Below are positions 35,880-44,673 of a stretch of 64,000 nucleotides of DNA, in pieces. The first letter of the stretch is position 1, and each line of letters starts with the position of its first letter. The DNA comes from Pseudolysinimonas kribbensis. Lineage in GTDB: Bacteria > Actinomycetota > Actinomycetes > Actinomycetales > Microbacteriaceae. Made by a program: the position numbers and the translations under genes. Under the pieces are notes generated by a model that had not been told where the DNA came from, made no database searches, and worked only from the letters and a program-made list of their open reading frames with translations. The stretch is taken from contig NZ_BSVB01000001.1 of assembly GCF_030161895.1 (NCBI RefSeq), positions 1,984,001 to 2,048,000 on the forward strand. The letters are read 5' to 3'.

Positions 35880-36704
35880 CTACCCGAGCCGGATGCCGCG
35901 GCGCGCCATGAACGGCACCGCATCGACCGCCTTGCTGTCGATCCGGGTCTCGAAGTGCAGGTGGCATCCGGTCGCCGCCCCGGTCGACCCGACCCGCGCG
36001 ATCTCCTGGCCGGCGCTCACGGTGTCGCCGATCGCGACCTCGATGCCGCCGTTCTCGATGTGCGCGTAGCCGGTCTGGATGCCGTCGCCGTGCTCGAGCA
36101 GGATCCAATTGCCGTAGGTGCCGTTCCAGCCGGCCTGCACGACCGTGCCGGCCGTGGCCGCGTGAATGGGCGTGCCGCACGCGGTCGCGAGGTCGGTGCC
36201 CTCGTGATAGGCGCTGACCCCGGCGACCGGGCGGTCGGGGCGGGGTCCGAAGCCGTCGGTGATGCGCCCGGCGACCGGGAGCGCCCACGGCTGGTCGGTG
36301 AGCTGCCCGGTGTCGAGCAGCAGCTCGCTGCCGATGGTCGCCGATCGCAGCACGGGCGCCGGCAGGCTGGCCGAGTAGCCGTCGCGGGCGCCGGGCACGG
36401 CGACGTCGCCGCCGCGGACGACGGCCTGCGGGGTGCCGGTGCCCGTGGCGAGGCGCGGGGCGGCCCGCGCCGGGTCCTGCATGTCGGTGACCAGCGGCAG
36501 AGCGGCGACCGCGATGAGGCCGAGGGCGCTCGCGGCCGCCAGCACGGCGTGGGCGGGGCGGTGGCGCGGGCGCGCCGAGCGCTCCGGACGGACGGGGCGC
36601 TCCGGACGAGCCGGACGCGTCGCGCGGTGGGTGCGCTCGTACGCGATGCGCTGACGGCGGGTGGCGAACGCGGCGGGGGACGGAACGGGTGGACGGTCGG
36701 GCAT
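35880..36704 (-). CDS. Secreted M23 peptidase (LysM-less, lysostaphin-like)
   Basis: A 274-residue protein. A basic, Arg/Pro-rich N-terminus (about 1-50) precedes one hydrophobic helix (AVLAAASALGLIAVAALPLV), so it is a signal-anchored or secreted protein. The M23 domain (about 150-270) has YHEGTDLATACGTPIHA, with the first His and Asp, and HLHFETRI, with the HxH motif. ATG 36704 is chosen; the open frame continues upstream but that stretch encodes a different small protein in other frames. It cleaves or binds peptidoglycan cross-bridges outside the cell. The gene is intact. A weak TCCCAC/GTGGGA hairpin (35853-35870) separates it from the convergent hydrolase. Confidence 0.88.
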   Translation of the reverse strand: MPDRPPVPSPAAFATRRQRIAYERTHRATRPARPERPVRPERSARPRHRPAHAVLAAASALGLIAVAALPLVTDMQDPARAAPRLATGTGTPQAVVRGGDVAVPGARDGYSASLPAPVLRSATIGSELLLDTGQLTDQPWALPVAGRITDGFGPRPDRPVAGVSAYHEGTDLATACGTPIHAATAGTVVQAGWNGTYGNWILLEHGDGIQTGYAHIENGGIEVAIGDTVSAGQEIARVGSTGAATGCHLHFETRIDSKAVDAVPFMARRGIRLG

Positions 36705-36760
36705 TCGAGTGATCTCCGGTCGATCGGATGTATGTCGGGCACGGCACAGGCCGCGCCCGA

Positions 36761-37133
36761 CTACACCCGGAGGACGCAGAGATCGATCGTGGAGGGGACG
36801 CCGTGCGGCGGCGGCGCGCGGGAGGACGCGGAGGTCGGCGCGATGCCGGCGCCGGTCGTCGAGCCGGCGCCGTCGTCGACCGACACCAGCTGCGGGGGTG
36901 CGCCGGGGTGGTCGGCGAGGCGGCGACCATCGCCGGGGTCTGGATGATGCAGGACGGGTTCGCGGGAACCGCCAGGGCATCCGCGGGGAGACGGTCCCGG
37001 CCGCGATCGCGGCGGTCGCGGGATGCGGAGCCAGGATGGGCCGGGGGCAGTGCCCGGCCAGCAGCGCGACGAACAGCAGCAGACCCCCGAGCACCGCCGC
37101 GAGCGCGGTGATCGAGGGTCGCAGCCGGGTCAT
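36761..37133 (-). CDS. Small secreted protein of unknown function (two apparent frameshifts)
   Basis: The frame starting at 37133 encodes MTRLRPSITALAAVLGGLLLFVALLAG, a signal peptide or membrane anchor. Adding one base at the G run 36985-36988 gives PADALAVPANPSCIIQTPAMVAASPTTPAHP, and adding one at the G run 36894-36898 gives QLVSVDDGAGSTTGAGIAPTSAS and a stop at 36761, for about 125 residues in all. The two corrections use the same class of error seen across the window and give one sensible secreted, Ala/Pro/Thr-rich product. It lies just upstream of the M23 peptidase gene on the same strand and may be co-transcribed. No domain is recognised. Confidence 0.55.
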
Positions 37134-37149
37134 GACCTCTCCAGGCTAG

Positions 37150-38541
37150 TCAGGCCTCGGAGACGATGTTGTCGAAGACCTCGTTGAAGGCCTCCGTCGA
37201 GCTCGGGTGCGTGTAGATCGAGTCGCGCAGCTGGGTGGCCGTGATGCCGTGGCGCATCGCGAGCGCGACCGTGTTCACGAGCTCCTGCGCGTCGATGCTC
37301 AGCAGCGCGGCCCCGAGGATCAGGTCGGTGTCGGAATCGACGATGAACTTCATGAGCCCGCGCGTCTCCTCCATCGCGTACGCGCGCGGCATCGCGACGA
37401 TGTCGGCCACGTTCTCGCGCGCGACGCGGACGCGCCGCCCCTCGGTGCGGGCGCGCCGTTCGGTCAGCCCGACCGTCGCGAGCGGCGGGGTGGTGAACAG
37501 CGTGTGCGGCACGGCGACCCGGTCGGTCGTGGCGCGCTCGCCGGATCCGAGGAGCTGATCCAGCACGATGCGCGCATCGTCGAGCGAGATGTAGGTGAAC
37601 TGCTCGCCGCCGTTGACGTCGCCGAGCGCGAAGATGTGCGGCCGGCTCGTGCGCAGGTGCTCGTCGACCCGGATGCCGCCCCGCTCGGTCAGCTCGACCC
37701 CCGCGGCCTCGAGACCGAGCCCCTCGATCACGGGGCGGCGCCCCGTCGCGGGCAGCAGAGCGTCGGCCTCGACCTCGCCCGAGTCGCCGTCCACCTCGTA
37801 GCGCACGATCGATCCGGCCTCCTCGTCGCGCACGTCGAGCACGGTCGCCCCCGTGATGATCCGGATGCCGTCGCCGGCGAGGATGCCGGTCACCGCTGCC
37901 GCGACGTCGTCGTCCTCCCGCGGCAGCAGCCGCTCGGCGCTCTCGAGCACGGTGACCTCGGCCCCGAAGTGCCGGTAGATCGACGCGAACTCGAGGCCGA
38001 GGTACCCGCCGCCGATGACGACGAGACGCCGCGGCAGGTGGTCGTTCTGGATCAGTTCCGTGCTGCTGACGAGCCGGGTGCTCTCGGCGAGGCCGGGCAC
38101 GGCGGGCACGATCGCCTCGGATCCCGTGTTGATGAGGATCGTCGCGCCCGTGACGGTGACGGCATCGTCGCCCTCTCCGACGGAGACGGTGTGCTCGTCG
38201 AGGAACCGGGCCGTGCCGGTGAGCACCATCGCGGTGGGCCGGCCGTCGATGGCGGCGAAGTTGCCGGCGCGGAACGCGGTGGTGAGCTCGCGGACGCCGG
38301 CGATCGACTTCGCGAAGAACTCCTGGGCGTCGTCTTCGAGGCGGCGCTCGCCGGAGTAGTGCACGAGCATCTTGCTCGGCACGCAGCCGACGTTGGGGCA
38401 GGTGCCGCCGTACATGTTCGCGGAGCGCTCGACGAGCACGACGCTCCTGCCCGCATCCGCGAGCACGCGCGCGGCGGTCTTGCCGCCCTTGCCGAAACCG
38501 ATGACGATGACGTCGGCGGTGAGCTGGTTGTCGTGATCCAT
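37150..38541 (-). CDS. rclA: RclA-like flavin disulfide oxidoreductase (hypothiocyanous acid/reactive chlorine defence)
   Basis: A 463-residue FAD-dependent pyridine nucleotide-disulfide oxidoreductase. The FAD motif IVIGFGKGGKTAARVLADAG, the redox pair in MYGGTCPNVGCVPSK (C-x4-C), the NAD(P) site VVIGGGYLGLEFASIYRHFG, the second FAD site IFALGDVNGG and the dimerisation end THPSSTEAFNEVF are all visible. GKGGKT, the GGEQFTYISLDDARIV segment and the STEAFNEVF tail resemble E. coli RclA, which reduces HOSCN and protects against reactive chlorine, more than mercuric or lipoamide enzymes. It is divergent from an RclR-like AraC gene 73 bp away. The gene is intact. Confidence 0.85.
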   Translation of the reverse strand: MDHDNQLTADVIVIGFGKGGKTAARVLADAGRSVVLVERSANMYGGTCPNVGCVPSKMLVHYSGERRLEDDAQEFFAKSIAGVRELTTAFRAGNFAAIDGRPTAMVLTGTARFLDEHTVSVGEGDDAVTVTGATILINTGSEAIVPAVPGLAESTRLVSSTELIQNDHLPRRLVVIGGGYLGLEFASIYRHFGAEVTVLESAERLLPREDDDVAAAVTGILAGDGIRIITGATVLDVRDEEAGSIVRYEVDGDSGEVEADALLPATGRRPVIEGLGLEAAGVELTERGGIRVDEHLRTSRPHIFALGDVNGGEQFTYISLDDARIVLDQLLGSGERATTDRVAVPHTLFTTPPLATVGLTERRARTEGRRVRVARENVADIVAMPRAYAMEETRGLMKFIVDSDTDLILGAALLSIDAQELVNTVALAMRHGITATQLRDSIYTHPSSTEAFNEVFDNIVSEA

Positions 38542-38614
38542 GTCCCCATGGTGCCGCGCGCGTGTGAGCCGCACCCGCTGGACAATCTCGACTTCCTGTC
38601 CCAGAGTGTCAAGA

Positions 38615-39569
38615 GTGGATGCCCTGAGCCGCCTGCTGCGGATGGCCCGTCTCGATGCCGCCCTCGACAAGCACTGCCTGCTCGCGCCGGCGACGGTCAT
38701 GGACATCGACCGGCAGGGCGAGCGGGAGGCGGCCTTCCACGTGCTGCTCGAGGGCGAGTGCCGATTCGAGGTGGGCGACGTCGTGCTCGAGCTGACCGCG
38801 GGCGACGTCGTCATCGTGCCGAGCGGATCGTCGCACCGGGTGACGACGCCCGGGGAGGGGCGCCCCACCGGCACGATCGAGACCCGCGGCCCGGTCTTCG
38901 TGACGACCCGCAGCGTCGGCGGCGGCCATCCGGCCATCGATCTGTACTGCGGGCATTACACGTACGGGCCGGGGGCGGGCGCGGTGCTGTTCGACAGCCT
39001 GCCGACGCCGTTGCGGGTCTCGCTCGGCTCGCCCGAGCAGCAGCCGCTGCTCTCGGCGCTGAGCGCCCTGCTGCGCACCGAGGCCCTCGACGAGGGCGCG
39101 GCACGGCGGCCGTCATGAGCTCGCTCTGCACGGTGCTGCTCGCCTACGTGCTGCGGACGGCGCGCGCCGCCGCGGAGGCTCCGGTGTGGACCGGTGCGGC
39201 CGACCCCGACATCGCGCGCGTCATCGACGCGGTGCTCGACGCCCCCGGCGACGAGTGGCCGATGCAGCGGCTCGCGGCGGTGGGGCGGATGTCGCGCGCG
39301 ACGTTCCTGCGTCGCTTCCGGCGCGAGGCGGGGACCACGCCGGGACACTTCCTGGCGCGGGTGCGGATCATCGCGGGCGCCGACCTCCTGACCTCGGCCG
39401 ACCTCAGCGTGAGCGAGGTCGCCGCGATGGTGGGCTATCGCTCCGAGTCGAGCTTCTCGCGCGCCTTCCGCGGCGAGATCGGGCAGTCCCCGGACGGTTC
39501 CGCCGCTCGGCCGCCGCCTCGCCCTCCCCGGCATCGGACGAAGCCGGAGGGCCGGCCGGCGCGATCTGA
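38615..39569 (+). CDS. rclR: RclR-like AraC-family activator (two apparent frameshifts)
   Basis: About 319 residues after correction. The GTG at 38615 gives MDALSRLLRMARLDAALDKHC, matching the start of E. coli RclR (MDALSRLL, then DKNC). An N-terminal cupin domain spans about 1-180, and the AraC double HTH spans about 210-300 (WPMQRLAAVGRMSRATFLRRFRREAG, SVSEVAAMVGYRSESSFSRAFRGEIG). Cys21 and Cys112 (DLYCGHY) occupy the places of the redox cysteines Cys21 and Cys89 of RclR. One G is missing at 39100-39101 and one C at 39488-39491. It probably activates the divergent rclA-like gene on oxidant stress. Confidence 0.82.
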
Positions 39570-39579
39570 CCGAGCGTGC

Positions 39580-39585
39580 TAATTT
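39580..39585 (+). promoter_or_regulatory. Leaderless -10 element TAATTT
   Basis: TAATTT ends six bases before the ATG at 39592 and directly abuts the inverted repeat at 39587. Confidence 0.5.
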
Positions 39586-39586
39586 C

Positions 39587-39600
39587 TGACCATGCGGTCA
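39587..39600. promoter_or_regulatory. Operator overlapping the TetR start codon (TGACC-ATGC-GGTCA)
   Basis: A perfect 5-bp inverted repeat whose spacer contains the ATG of the downstream TetR gene. With the leaderless -10 at 39580, repressor binding here would block initiation of transcription directly. Confidence 0.6.
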
Positions 39601-40208
39601 AACAGCGCCGGCCGCCAGCCGTCCGGCTCCCTCACGGAGGCCGCCCGGCGCTCTCAGATCGTGTCGGCCGCCGTCACGGTGCTCGCCGGCCGCGGGTTCG
39701 CCGCCACCGCGCTGTCGGCGATCGCCGGTGAGATCGGGATCAGCAAGGGCGTCATCTCGTACCACTTCGCCGGCAAGGCGGAGCTGCTGCAGGAGGTCGT
39801 CCGGCACGTGCTGCAGCAGGCGGCGGAGTGGATGACCCCCGGATCCAGGGTGCGTCCTCCTACGCCGAGGCGCTGCGCTCGTACATCGTCGCGAACCTCG
39901 CCTACCTCGATGAGCACCGCGCGGAGATCATCGCGCTCACCGAGGTGCTGGCCAATGCCCGGGCGACGCCGGGCGTGGAGCAGATCTTCCGCGACTCGCA
40001 TCGGGAGGCGGTCGCGGCCCTGCAGGCGATCCTCGACGGCGGGGTCGCGGCCGGCGAGTTCGCGCAGCTGCCGACCCGCACGACCGCGATCGCGTTGCGC
40101 GCCGCGATCGATGCCGCCACCACGGCCATGCGCGCCGACCCCGACTTCGAGCTCGCGACCTTCGGCGCCGAGCTGGCCCAGCTGTACGGGCGCGTCGTCA
40201 CGCGCTGA
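39592..40208 (+). CDS. TetR-family repressor of the adjacent ABC exporter (apparent frameshift)
   Basis: About 206 residues after correction. The HTH spans about 18-62 (SQIVSAAVTVLAGRGFAATALSAIAGEIGISKGVISYHFAGKAELL). The frame breaks at the C run 39836-39840; one added C gives EWMTPRIQGASSYAEALRSYIVANLAYLDEHRAEIIALTEV and the rest of the ligand domain. It is followed 20 bases later by an ABC ATPase and permease in the same direction, the classic drug-efflux arrangement, so it probably represses itself and the exporter until a substrate binds. The message appears leaderless with an operator at the start codon. Confidence 0.88.
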
Positions 40209-40227
40209 CCAGGAGATGAGGAGGGCG

Positions 40228-40995
40228 ATGAACGCCCCGGATGCACCCGCCGCGCTCGAGCTGCACGGACTGCGCAAGACCTTCGGCGACAAGGTCGCCG
40301 TCGACGATGTCGACCTGACCATCCCGCGCGGCTCGTTCTTCGGGCTGGTCGGGCCGAACGGCGCCGGCAAGACCACGAGCCTGTCGATGGCGGTCGGTCT
40401 GCTGCGCCCGGACCGGGGCACGGCGACGGTGCTCGGGCACGACGTCTGGCGCGACCCGGTCGCCGCCAAGACCGTGCTCGGTGTGCTGCCGGATGCCGAA
40501 TCGCTGCCGCAGCGGTTGACCGGTGCCGAGCTGCTCGGGTACCTGGGGCTGCTGCGCGGGCTCGACCCGGCGGTCGTCACGGCGCGCTCGGCCGAGCTGC
40601 TGCAGGTGCTCGACATGCAGGATGCCGCCGGTCGGCTCGTCGCCGACTACTCGACGGGGATGCGCAAGAAGATCGCGCTCGCCGTCGCGCTCCTGCACGG
40701 ACCCGATGTGCTGGTGCTCGACGAGCCGTTCGAGGCGGTCGATCCGGTCTCGGCGTCGACGATCCGCTCGATCCTGCACGGATTCATCCGCTCCGGCGGC
40801 ACGATCGTGTTCTCGAGTCACGTCATGGCGCTCGTCGAGCAGTTGTGCGATCACGTCGCCGTGCTCGCGAACGGGCGGGTGCGGTCCGCCGGAAGCCTCG
40901 ACGAGGTCCGTGGCGGGCACACGCTCGACGAGGCGTTCGCCGACCTGGTCGGCACGTCGGTGGACCGGGCGGAGCTGTCGTGGTTCGCCTCCTGA
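40228..40995 (+). CDS. ABC transporter ATP-binding protein (drug/antibiotic exporter type)
   Basis: A 255-residue ATPase with Walker A GPNGAGKTTS, a Q-loop region near GVLPDAESLPQRL, signature YSTGMRKKIALAVALL (STGMRKK rather than LSGGQ, usual in DrrA/CcmA-like exporters), Walker B VLVLDEPFEAVD and the switch His in SSHVMALVEQ. AGGAGATGAGGAGGGCG precedes the ATG. It overlaps the permease gene by 16 bases. Together with the TetR gene it forms an efflux operon. The gene is intact. Confidence 0.93.
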   Translation: MNAPDAPAALELHGLRKTFGDKVAVDDVDLTIPRGSFFGLVGPNGAGKTTSLSMAVGLLRPDRGTATVLGHDVWRDPVAAKTVLGVLPDAESLPQRLTGAELLGYLGLLRGLDPAVVTARSAELLQVLDMQDAAGRLVADYSTGMRKKIALAVALLHGPDVLVLDEPFEAVDPVSASTIRSILHGFIRSGGTIVFSSHVMALVEQLCDHVAVLANGRVRSAGSLDEVRGGHTLDEAFADLVGTSVDRAELSWFAS

Positions 40996-42503
40996 TCCGG
41001 ATGCGTGCCGCGATGGCGGCGCACCGGCGGTCGACCCGCTTCGGCGTGGCGTCGGCCATCGTCCTCGTAGCCGCGGGTCTGCTCTCCGCGTTCAGCAGCC
41101 TGCTCGTCGGCGTCCCGGCCTATCCGACCGCCGCCTCGGGGGCCGCCGTCGTGTCCGCGGTCGTCACGGTCTGGGTCGTCGGGCGGGTCGCCTACGCCGC
41201 GTTCAGCGGCGGGTCGACCCCGCGCCTCGAGCTCTTCCGGCCGTTGCCGATCCCGCGCCGCACCCTCGCGCGGGGCCTGCTGGTGACGGGGCTGTTCGAT
41301 CCGGCGCTCGTGGTCATGGCGATCGCGTTCGGCGCGCTCGTCGCCCTCGGTGCGCACGGCGGGGTCGGTCCGGCGCTGGTCGGCGCGCTCGGCGCGATCC
41401 TGACCGTCCTGCTGAGCAGCGTGCTCGTGTCGGTCGTCGAGGCGCTCATGCCACCCGCCTCGCAGCAGCGACGGGCGATGGGCACCATCGTGGTGGCCGT
41501 CGTCATCAGTCTCGTCGCGGTCGTCGGCACCCTCCTGCCGTCGGTCGCCGCCGCGCTGATCGCGGGCACGGTGCCGGCGCTCGGGCTGATCCTCGGCATC
41601 CTGCCGACGGGGTGGGCCGCCGACGCGGTCAGGGCGACGACGACCGGAGACCTGCTCGGCGCCGTGCTGCCGCTCGCCGGATCGGTGCTGCTGCTCGCCG
41701 CGCTGACGCTCGTCTGGCCGGCCGTGCTGTCGCGCCGGCTCGACGGCGACCTGGCCGCGACGAGCCGCCGCCGCGCCACCCGACGGCGCCTGCTCCCGGG
41801 AACGCCGGTGGGCGGGGTCGTGAGCAAGGAGCTGCGGATGTGGGCGCGCGATCCGCTGCGCCTCACGTTCCTCGTCATCGCCGCGATCATCGGGCTCGGC
41901 GTGTGCATCGTGCCGGAGCTGAGTCAGGGCACGGGGTTCCTGCTCCCGTTCGCCGGCATCCTGTCGGTCGTCATCGCCGGGGCCGGAGGGTGCAACCTGT
42001 ACGGCTCCGACGGTCTGGCCCTGCGTCTGACCCTCATGGTGCCGGGCGCGGCGCGCGCCGACATCCGCGGCCGTCAGGGGGCGTTCCTGCTCCTGGTCGG
42101 TCCCTATGCGCTCATCGCGACGATCGTGCTGACGACGCTCAGCGCACAGGGCTGGGCGTGGCCGTGGGTGCTCGCCCTGCTGCCGGCGATCGTCGGGGGC
42201 GCCACGGGCCTCCTGCCGATCGCCTCCCTCGTCGCCGTGCTGCCGCTCGATGCGAACGGCGGTCCGGCGCCCGCCTGGCCGGTCAAGGTCTACGCGGCCA
42301 TGGTCCTCACGCTGCTGACCGCCGCGCCGACCGCGGCGGTGCTCATCGCCGGGGCGATCACCGGCTCGACGGCGACCCAGTGGGCGGCGGTGCCGGTGGG
42401 CGTCGCGAGCGGTCTGCTCGCCGCGGGACTGCTCGGCCGTGCCGCGACCATCCGGCTGCGCCGGCGCGGGGTCGCGATCGTCGAGCAGCTGAGCGCGGCC
42501 TGA
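40980..42503 (+). CDS. ABC exporter permease
   Basis: A 507-residue membrane protein with about 12 hydrophobic segments in two similar halves (ALVGALGAILTVLLSSVLVSVVEALM and later AGAITGSTATQWAAVPVGVASGLLAAGLL). It starts at a GTG inside the ATPase coding region. It resembles the large permeases that pair with a single ATPase in actinobacterial efflux systems. A central soluble stretch is Arg-rich. The gene is intact. The substrate is unknown. Confidence 0.87.
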   Translation: MVRLLIRMRAAMAAHRRSTRFGVASAIVLVAAGLLSAFSSLLVGVPAYPTAASGAAVVSAVVTVWVVGRVAYAAFSGGSTPRLELFRPLPIPRRTLARGLLVTGLFDPALVVMAIAFGALVALGAHGGVGPALVGALGAILTVLLSSVLVSVVEALMPPASQQRRAMGTIVVAVVISLVAVVGTLLPSVAAALIAGTVPALGLILGILPTGWAADAVRATTTGDLLGAVLPLAGSVLLLAALTLVWPAVLSRRLDGDLAATSRRRATRRRLLPGTPVGGVVSKELRMWARDPLRLTFLVIAAIIGLGVCIVPELSQGTGFLLPFAGILSVVIAGAGGCNLYGSDGLALRLTLMVPGAARADIRGRQGAFLLLVGPYALIATIVLTTLSAQGWAWPWVLALLPAIVGGATGLLPIASLVAVLPLDANGGPAPAWPVKVYAAMVLTLLTAAPTAAVLIAGAITGSTATQWAAVPVGVASGLLAAGLLGRAATIRLRRRGVAIVEQLSAA

Positions 42504-42510
42504 CCGGGCG

Positions 42511-42900
42511 TCAGCCCAGCTGCGCGAGCAGCTCGGCTCCGTCCGCGGTTCCGGCGTACTCGACGATGCGCCCCTCCGCGATCCGGTAGATGGCGAACTC
42601 CGCGACGTTGACGTGTCGCCCCGTCGCGGGGATGCCGCGGAACGTTCCGCGGTGCGTACCCCCGGCGCGCAGGTGGGCGGCGAGCCGGTCGTCCTCGACG
42701 AGCACGCTCACCCGCTTCCACCGGAAGTCCGGGAACGCGTCGAACAGATCGCGCAGGTCGTCGATCCAGGCGTCGGCGCCGCCCGGGAGGTGCGCGCGGC
42801 GCACGGCCGGGTCGAGCAGCGTGCGCAGCTCGGCGAGATCGTGGCGGTTGCACACGTCGAGGTAGTCGGCGTACCAGGCGCGCAGCTCATCCGGAGACAC
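42511..42900 (-). CDS. SnoaL-like / NTF2-fold protein
   Basis: A 129-residue protein from GTG 42900: VSPDELRAWYADYLDVCNRHDLAELRTLLDPAVRRAHLPGGADAWIDDLRDLFDAFPDFRWKRV, then RGTFRGIPATGRHVNVAEFAIYRIAEGRIVEYAG, the SnoaL-like polyketide-cyclase fold. Such proteins act as small isomerases, cyclases or ligand binders; activity is not assigned. Its start overlaps the 3' end of the MFS gene by 14 bases, so the two are co-transcribed. The frame is intact. Confidence 0.85.
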   Translation of the reverse strand: MSPDELRAWYADYLDVCNRHDLAELRTLLDPAVRRAHLPGGADAWIDDLRDLFDAFPDFRWKRVSVLVEDDRLAAHLRAGGTHRGTFRGIPATGRHVNVAEFAIYRIAEGRIVEYAGTADGAELLAQLG

Positions 42901-44297
42901 GGGCCGCCTCGCGCGGGTGCTCGGCGCGGAACGCGATCGGCACGGCGAGCACCGCGATCGCGAACGACAGCAGGATCGATGTGGAGAACCCGGCGCCGGC
43001 GGTGCCCCGGCCGCGGCGAACAGCAGACCCCCGAGCGCGATGGCGGTCGCGCCGCCGACCGACTCGATGTTGCTGAGAGCCGAGCTGTTGAAGCCCTGGT
43101 CGGCGGGAGCCGAGTAGCCGAGCATCATGGTGCTGAGGCGCGGATAGATCGTGCCCATGCCCCCGGCCGCGATCAGCCAGCCGACGCCCACGACGGCCGG
43201 ATGCAGCGTGAGCGCGGCGGTCGCGAGCTGCAGCCCGATCCCGAGCACGAGCAGCAGCGCGCCCCCGATCAACGCACGCGTCTCGGAGACCCGCCCGGCC
43301 AGCCGCGGCTGGAGGACCGACGCGGCCCCCACGAGACCGCGCCGACCGTGAGGATGAGGCCGGCCTCCCAGGGCTTCATGCCGTAGTGCGCCTGGAGCAG
43401 GTACGGCAGGCGCACCTCGGTCGAGAAGAACGAGGCGGCGATCGCACCGCGCAGCAGGATCGTGGAACCGAGGCCGCGGCGGGCGGTCAGCGTGCCGCGC
43501 GGCAGCACGGGCCGGAAGAGCAGGATCGCGGCGACGACGCAGCCGGCGGCCACGATCCAGCCCACCCAGGTCGGCAGCTCCTCGGCGGTGCTGATGCCCA
43601 CGACCGCGAACGCGAGCAGGGTCGCGAGCACGAGATCGCGCGCGATCCGGGCGGCGCTCGCCGGAGGGCGGGCGACCTCCCCGTCCGTGGCCGGGATGGG
43701 CGCCCCGCGCAACCGGCGAAGCGACGGCCCGATCGCGACGAGGGCCACGATCACGAAGACGCTGACGCCGACGAAGACCCAGCGCCATCCCGGACCGTCG
43801 GCCACCGCCCCGGCGGCGACCGGGCCGACCAGGCCGGGCACGACCCAGGCCGCGGCGAAGGTCGCGAAGACCCGGGTGTGCACTCGTGCGGGGTAGACGC
43901 GGGCCACGATCACGTAGATCGCGACGATCGCGGCGCCCATGCCGAGGCCCTGCAGGAAGCGGCCGACGACGAACAGCGGCATCGTGCCGGCCGTCGCCGC
44001 GACGACGAGGCCCCCGACGAACACCGCGACGGCGGCGACGAGCGGCGCGACCGGACCGCGGCGGTCGGCCCAGGCTCCGGATGCGACCGTGCCGATCACG
44101 CCGGCGGCCAGGGTCGACGAGAACGCGGCCGAGTACAGGGTCGCCCCGTCGAGGTCGCGGGCGACCGTCGGCATGATCGTCGTGACCGCGAGGGCGTCGA
44201 ACGCCGCCAGGAAGATGATGGCGTTGGCGCCGAGGGTCATCCAGAGCAGGGAACCGGTCCAGATCCCCGTGGGCGGGGCGGGGGTCTCGGTGCTCAC
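42887..44297 (-). CDS. MFS transporter, drug:H+ antiporter type (two apparent frameshifts)
   Basis: About 470 residues after correction, with about 14 membrane segments (DHA2/QacA-like). The N-terminus LLWMTLGANAIIFLAAFDALAVTTIMPTVARDL is typical, and motif A-like GAWADRRGPV follows. One base is missing at each of two C runs (43326-43330 and 43005-43008); restoring them gives TVGAVSWGAASVLQPRLAGRVSETRALIGG and AAGGTAGAGFSTSILLSFAIAVLAVPIAFRAEHP. It probably exports small drugs or metabolites using the proton gradient. It is coupled to the downstream SnoaL-like gene. Confidence 0.88.
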
Positions 44298-44456
44298 TTC
44301 CTCACGCTACCCGGACCCACCCCCACCGCCGCGCGATAGTCAACCCCTGGGCGGCGACCGTCGCCGCGGATAGCCTTCGACTACCGGACATCGCATTCTC
44401 CGGGGTTAGAACAGCCGGGGCGTCGACCAGCGGACCCCGACGGAAATCGGGTCATC

Positions 44457-44651
44457 ATGACCATCTCTTCAGCTCCCGCATACCGGTGGGAGCAGCTTCG
44501 ACCCGGGGTCTGGTGGGGCCTGTACGGCGAGGACCACATCGGGAGCATCGCCGAGTACGGATGGCGCTTCCGCACCCGCGACGCCGCCGACGTCTGGCTC
44601 GGCGACTACCCCACGCTGCAGATGGCACGGACCGTCCTGCAGCGCCGCTGA
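44457..44651 (+). CDS. Small hypothetical protein, Trp/Tyr-rich
   Basis: A 64-residue frame with non-random composition (YRWEQLRPGVWWGLYGEDHIGSIAEYGWRFRTRDAADVWLGDYPTLQMARTVLQRR). The regular beta-turn pattern, with aromatic residues and a closing helix, looks like a small folded domain and not chance translation. No family is recognised. It stands alone between divergent MFS and convergent DinB genes. Confidence 0.6.
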   Translation: MTISSAPAYRWEQLRPGVWWGLYGEDHIGSIAEYGWRFRTRDAADVWLGDYPTLQMARTVLQRR

Positions 44652-44673
44652 TCGCGCATCCCGGCGCCGCGGG

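Noticed and set aside
36705..37133. Treating the M23 peptidase as a 417-residue protein starting at 37133
   Set aside because: The ATG at 36704 begins a typical N-terminus. The upstream stretch reads as a separate small secreted protein in other frames once run errors are repaired.
37150..38541. Mercuric reductase (merA)
   Set aside because: There is no N-terminal HMA domain and no C-terminal vicinal Cys pair; the QFTYISLDD and GKGGKT segments and the RclR-like neighbour fit RclA better.
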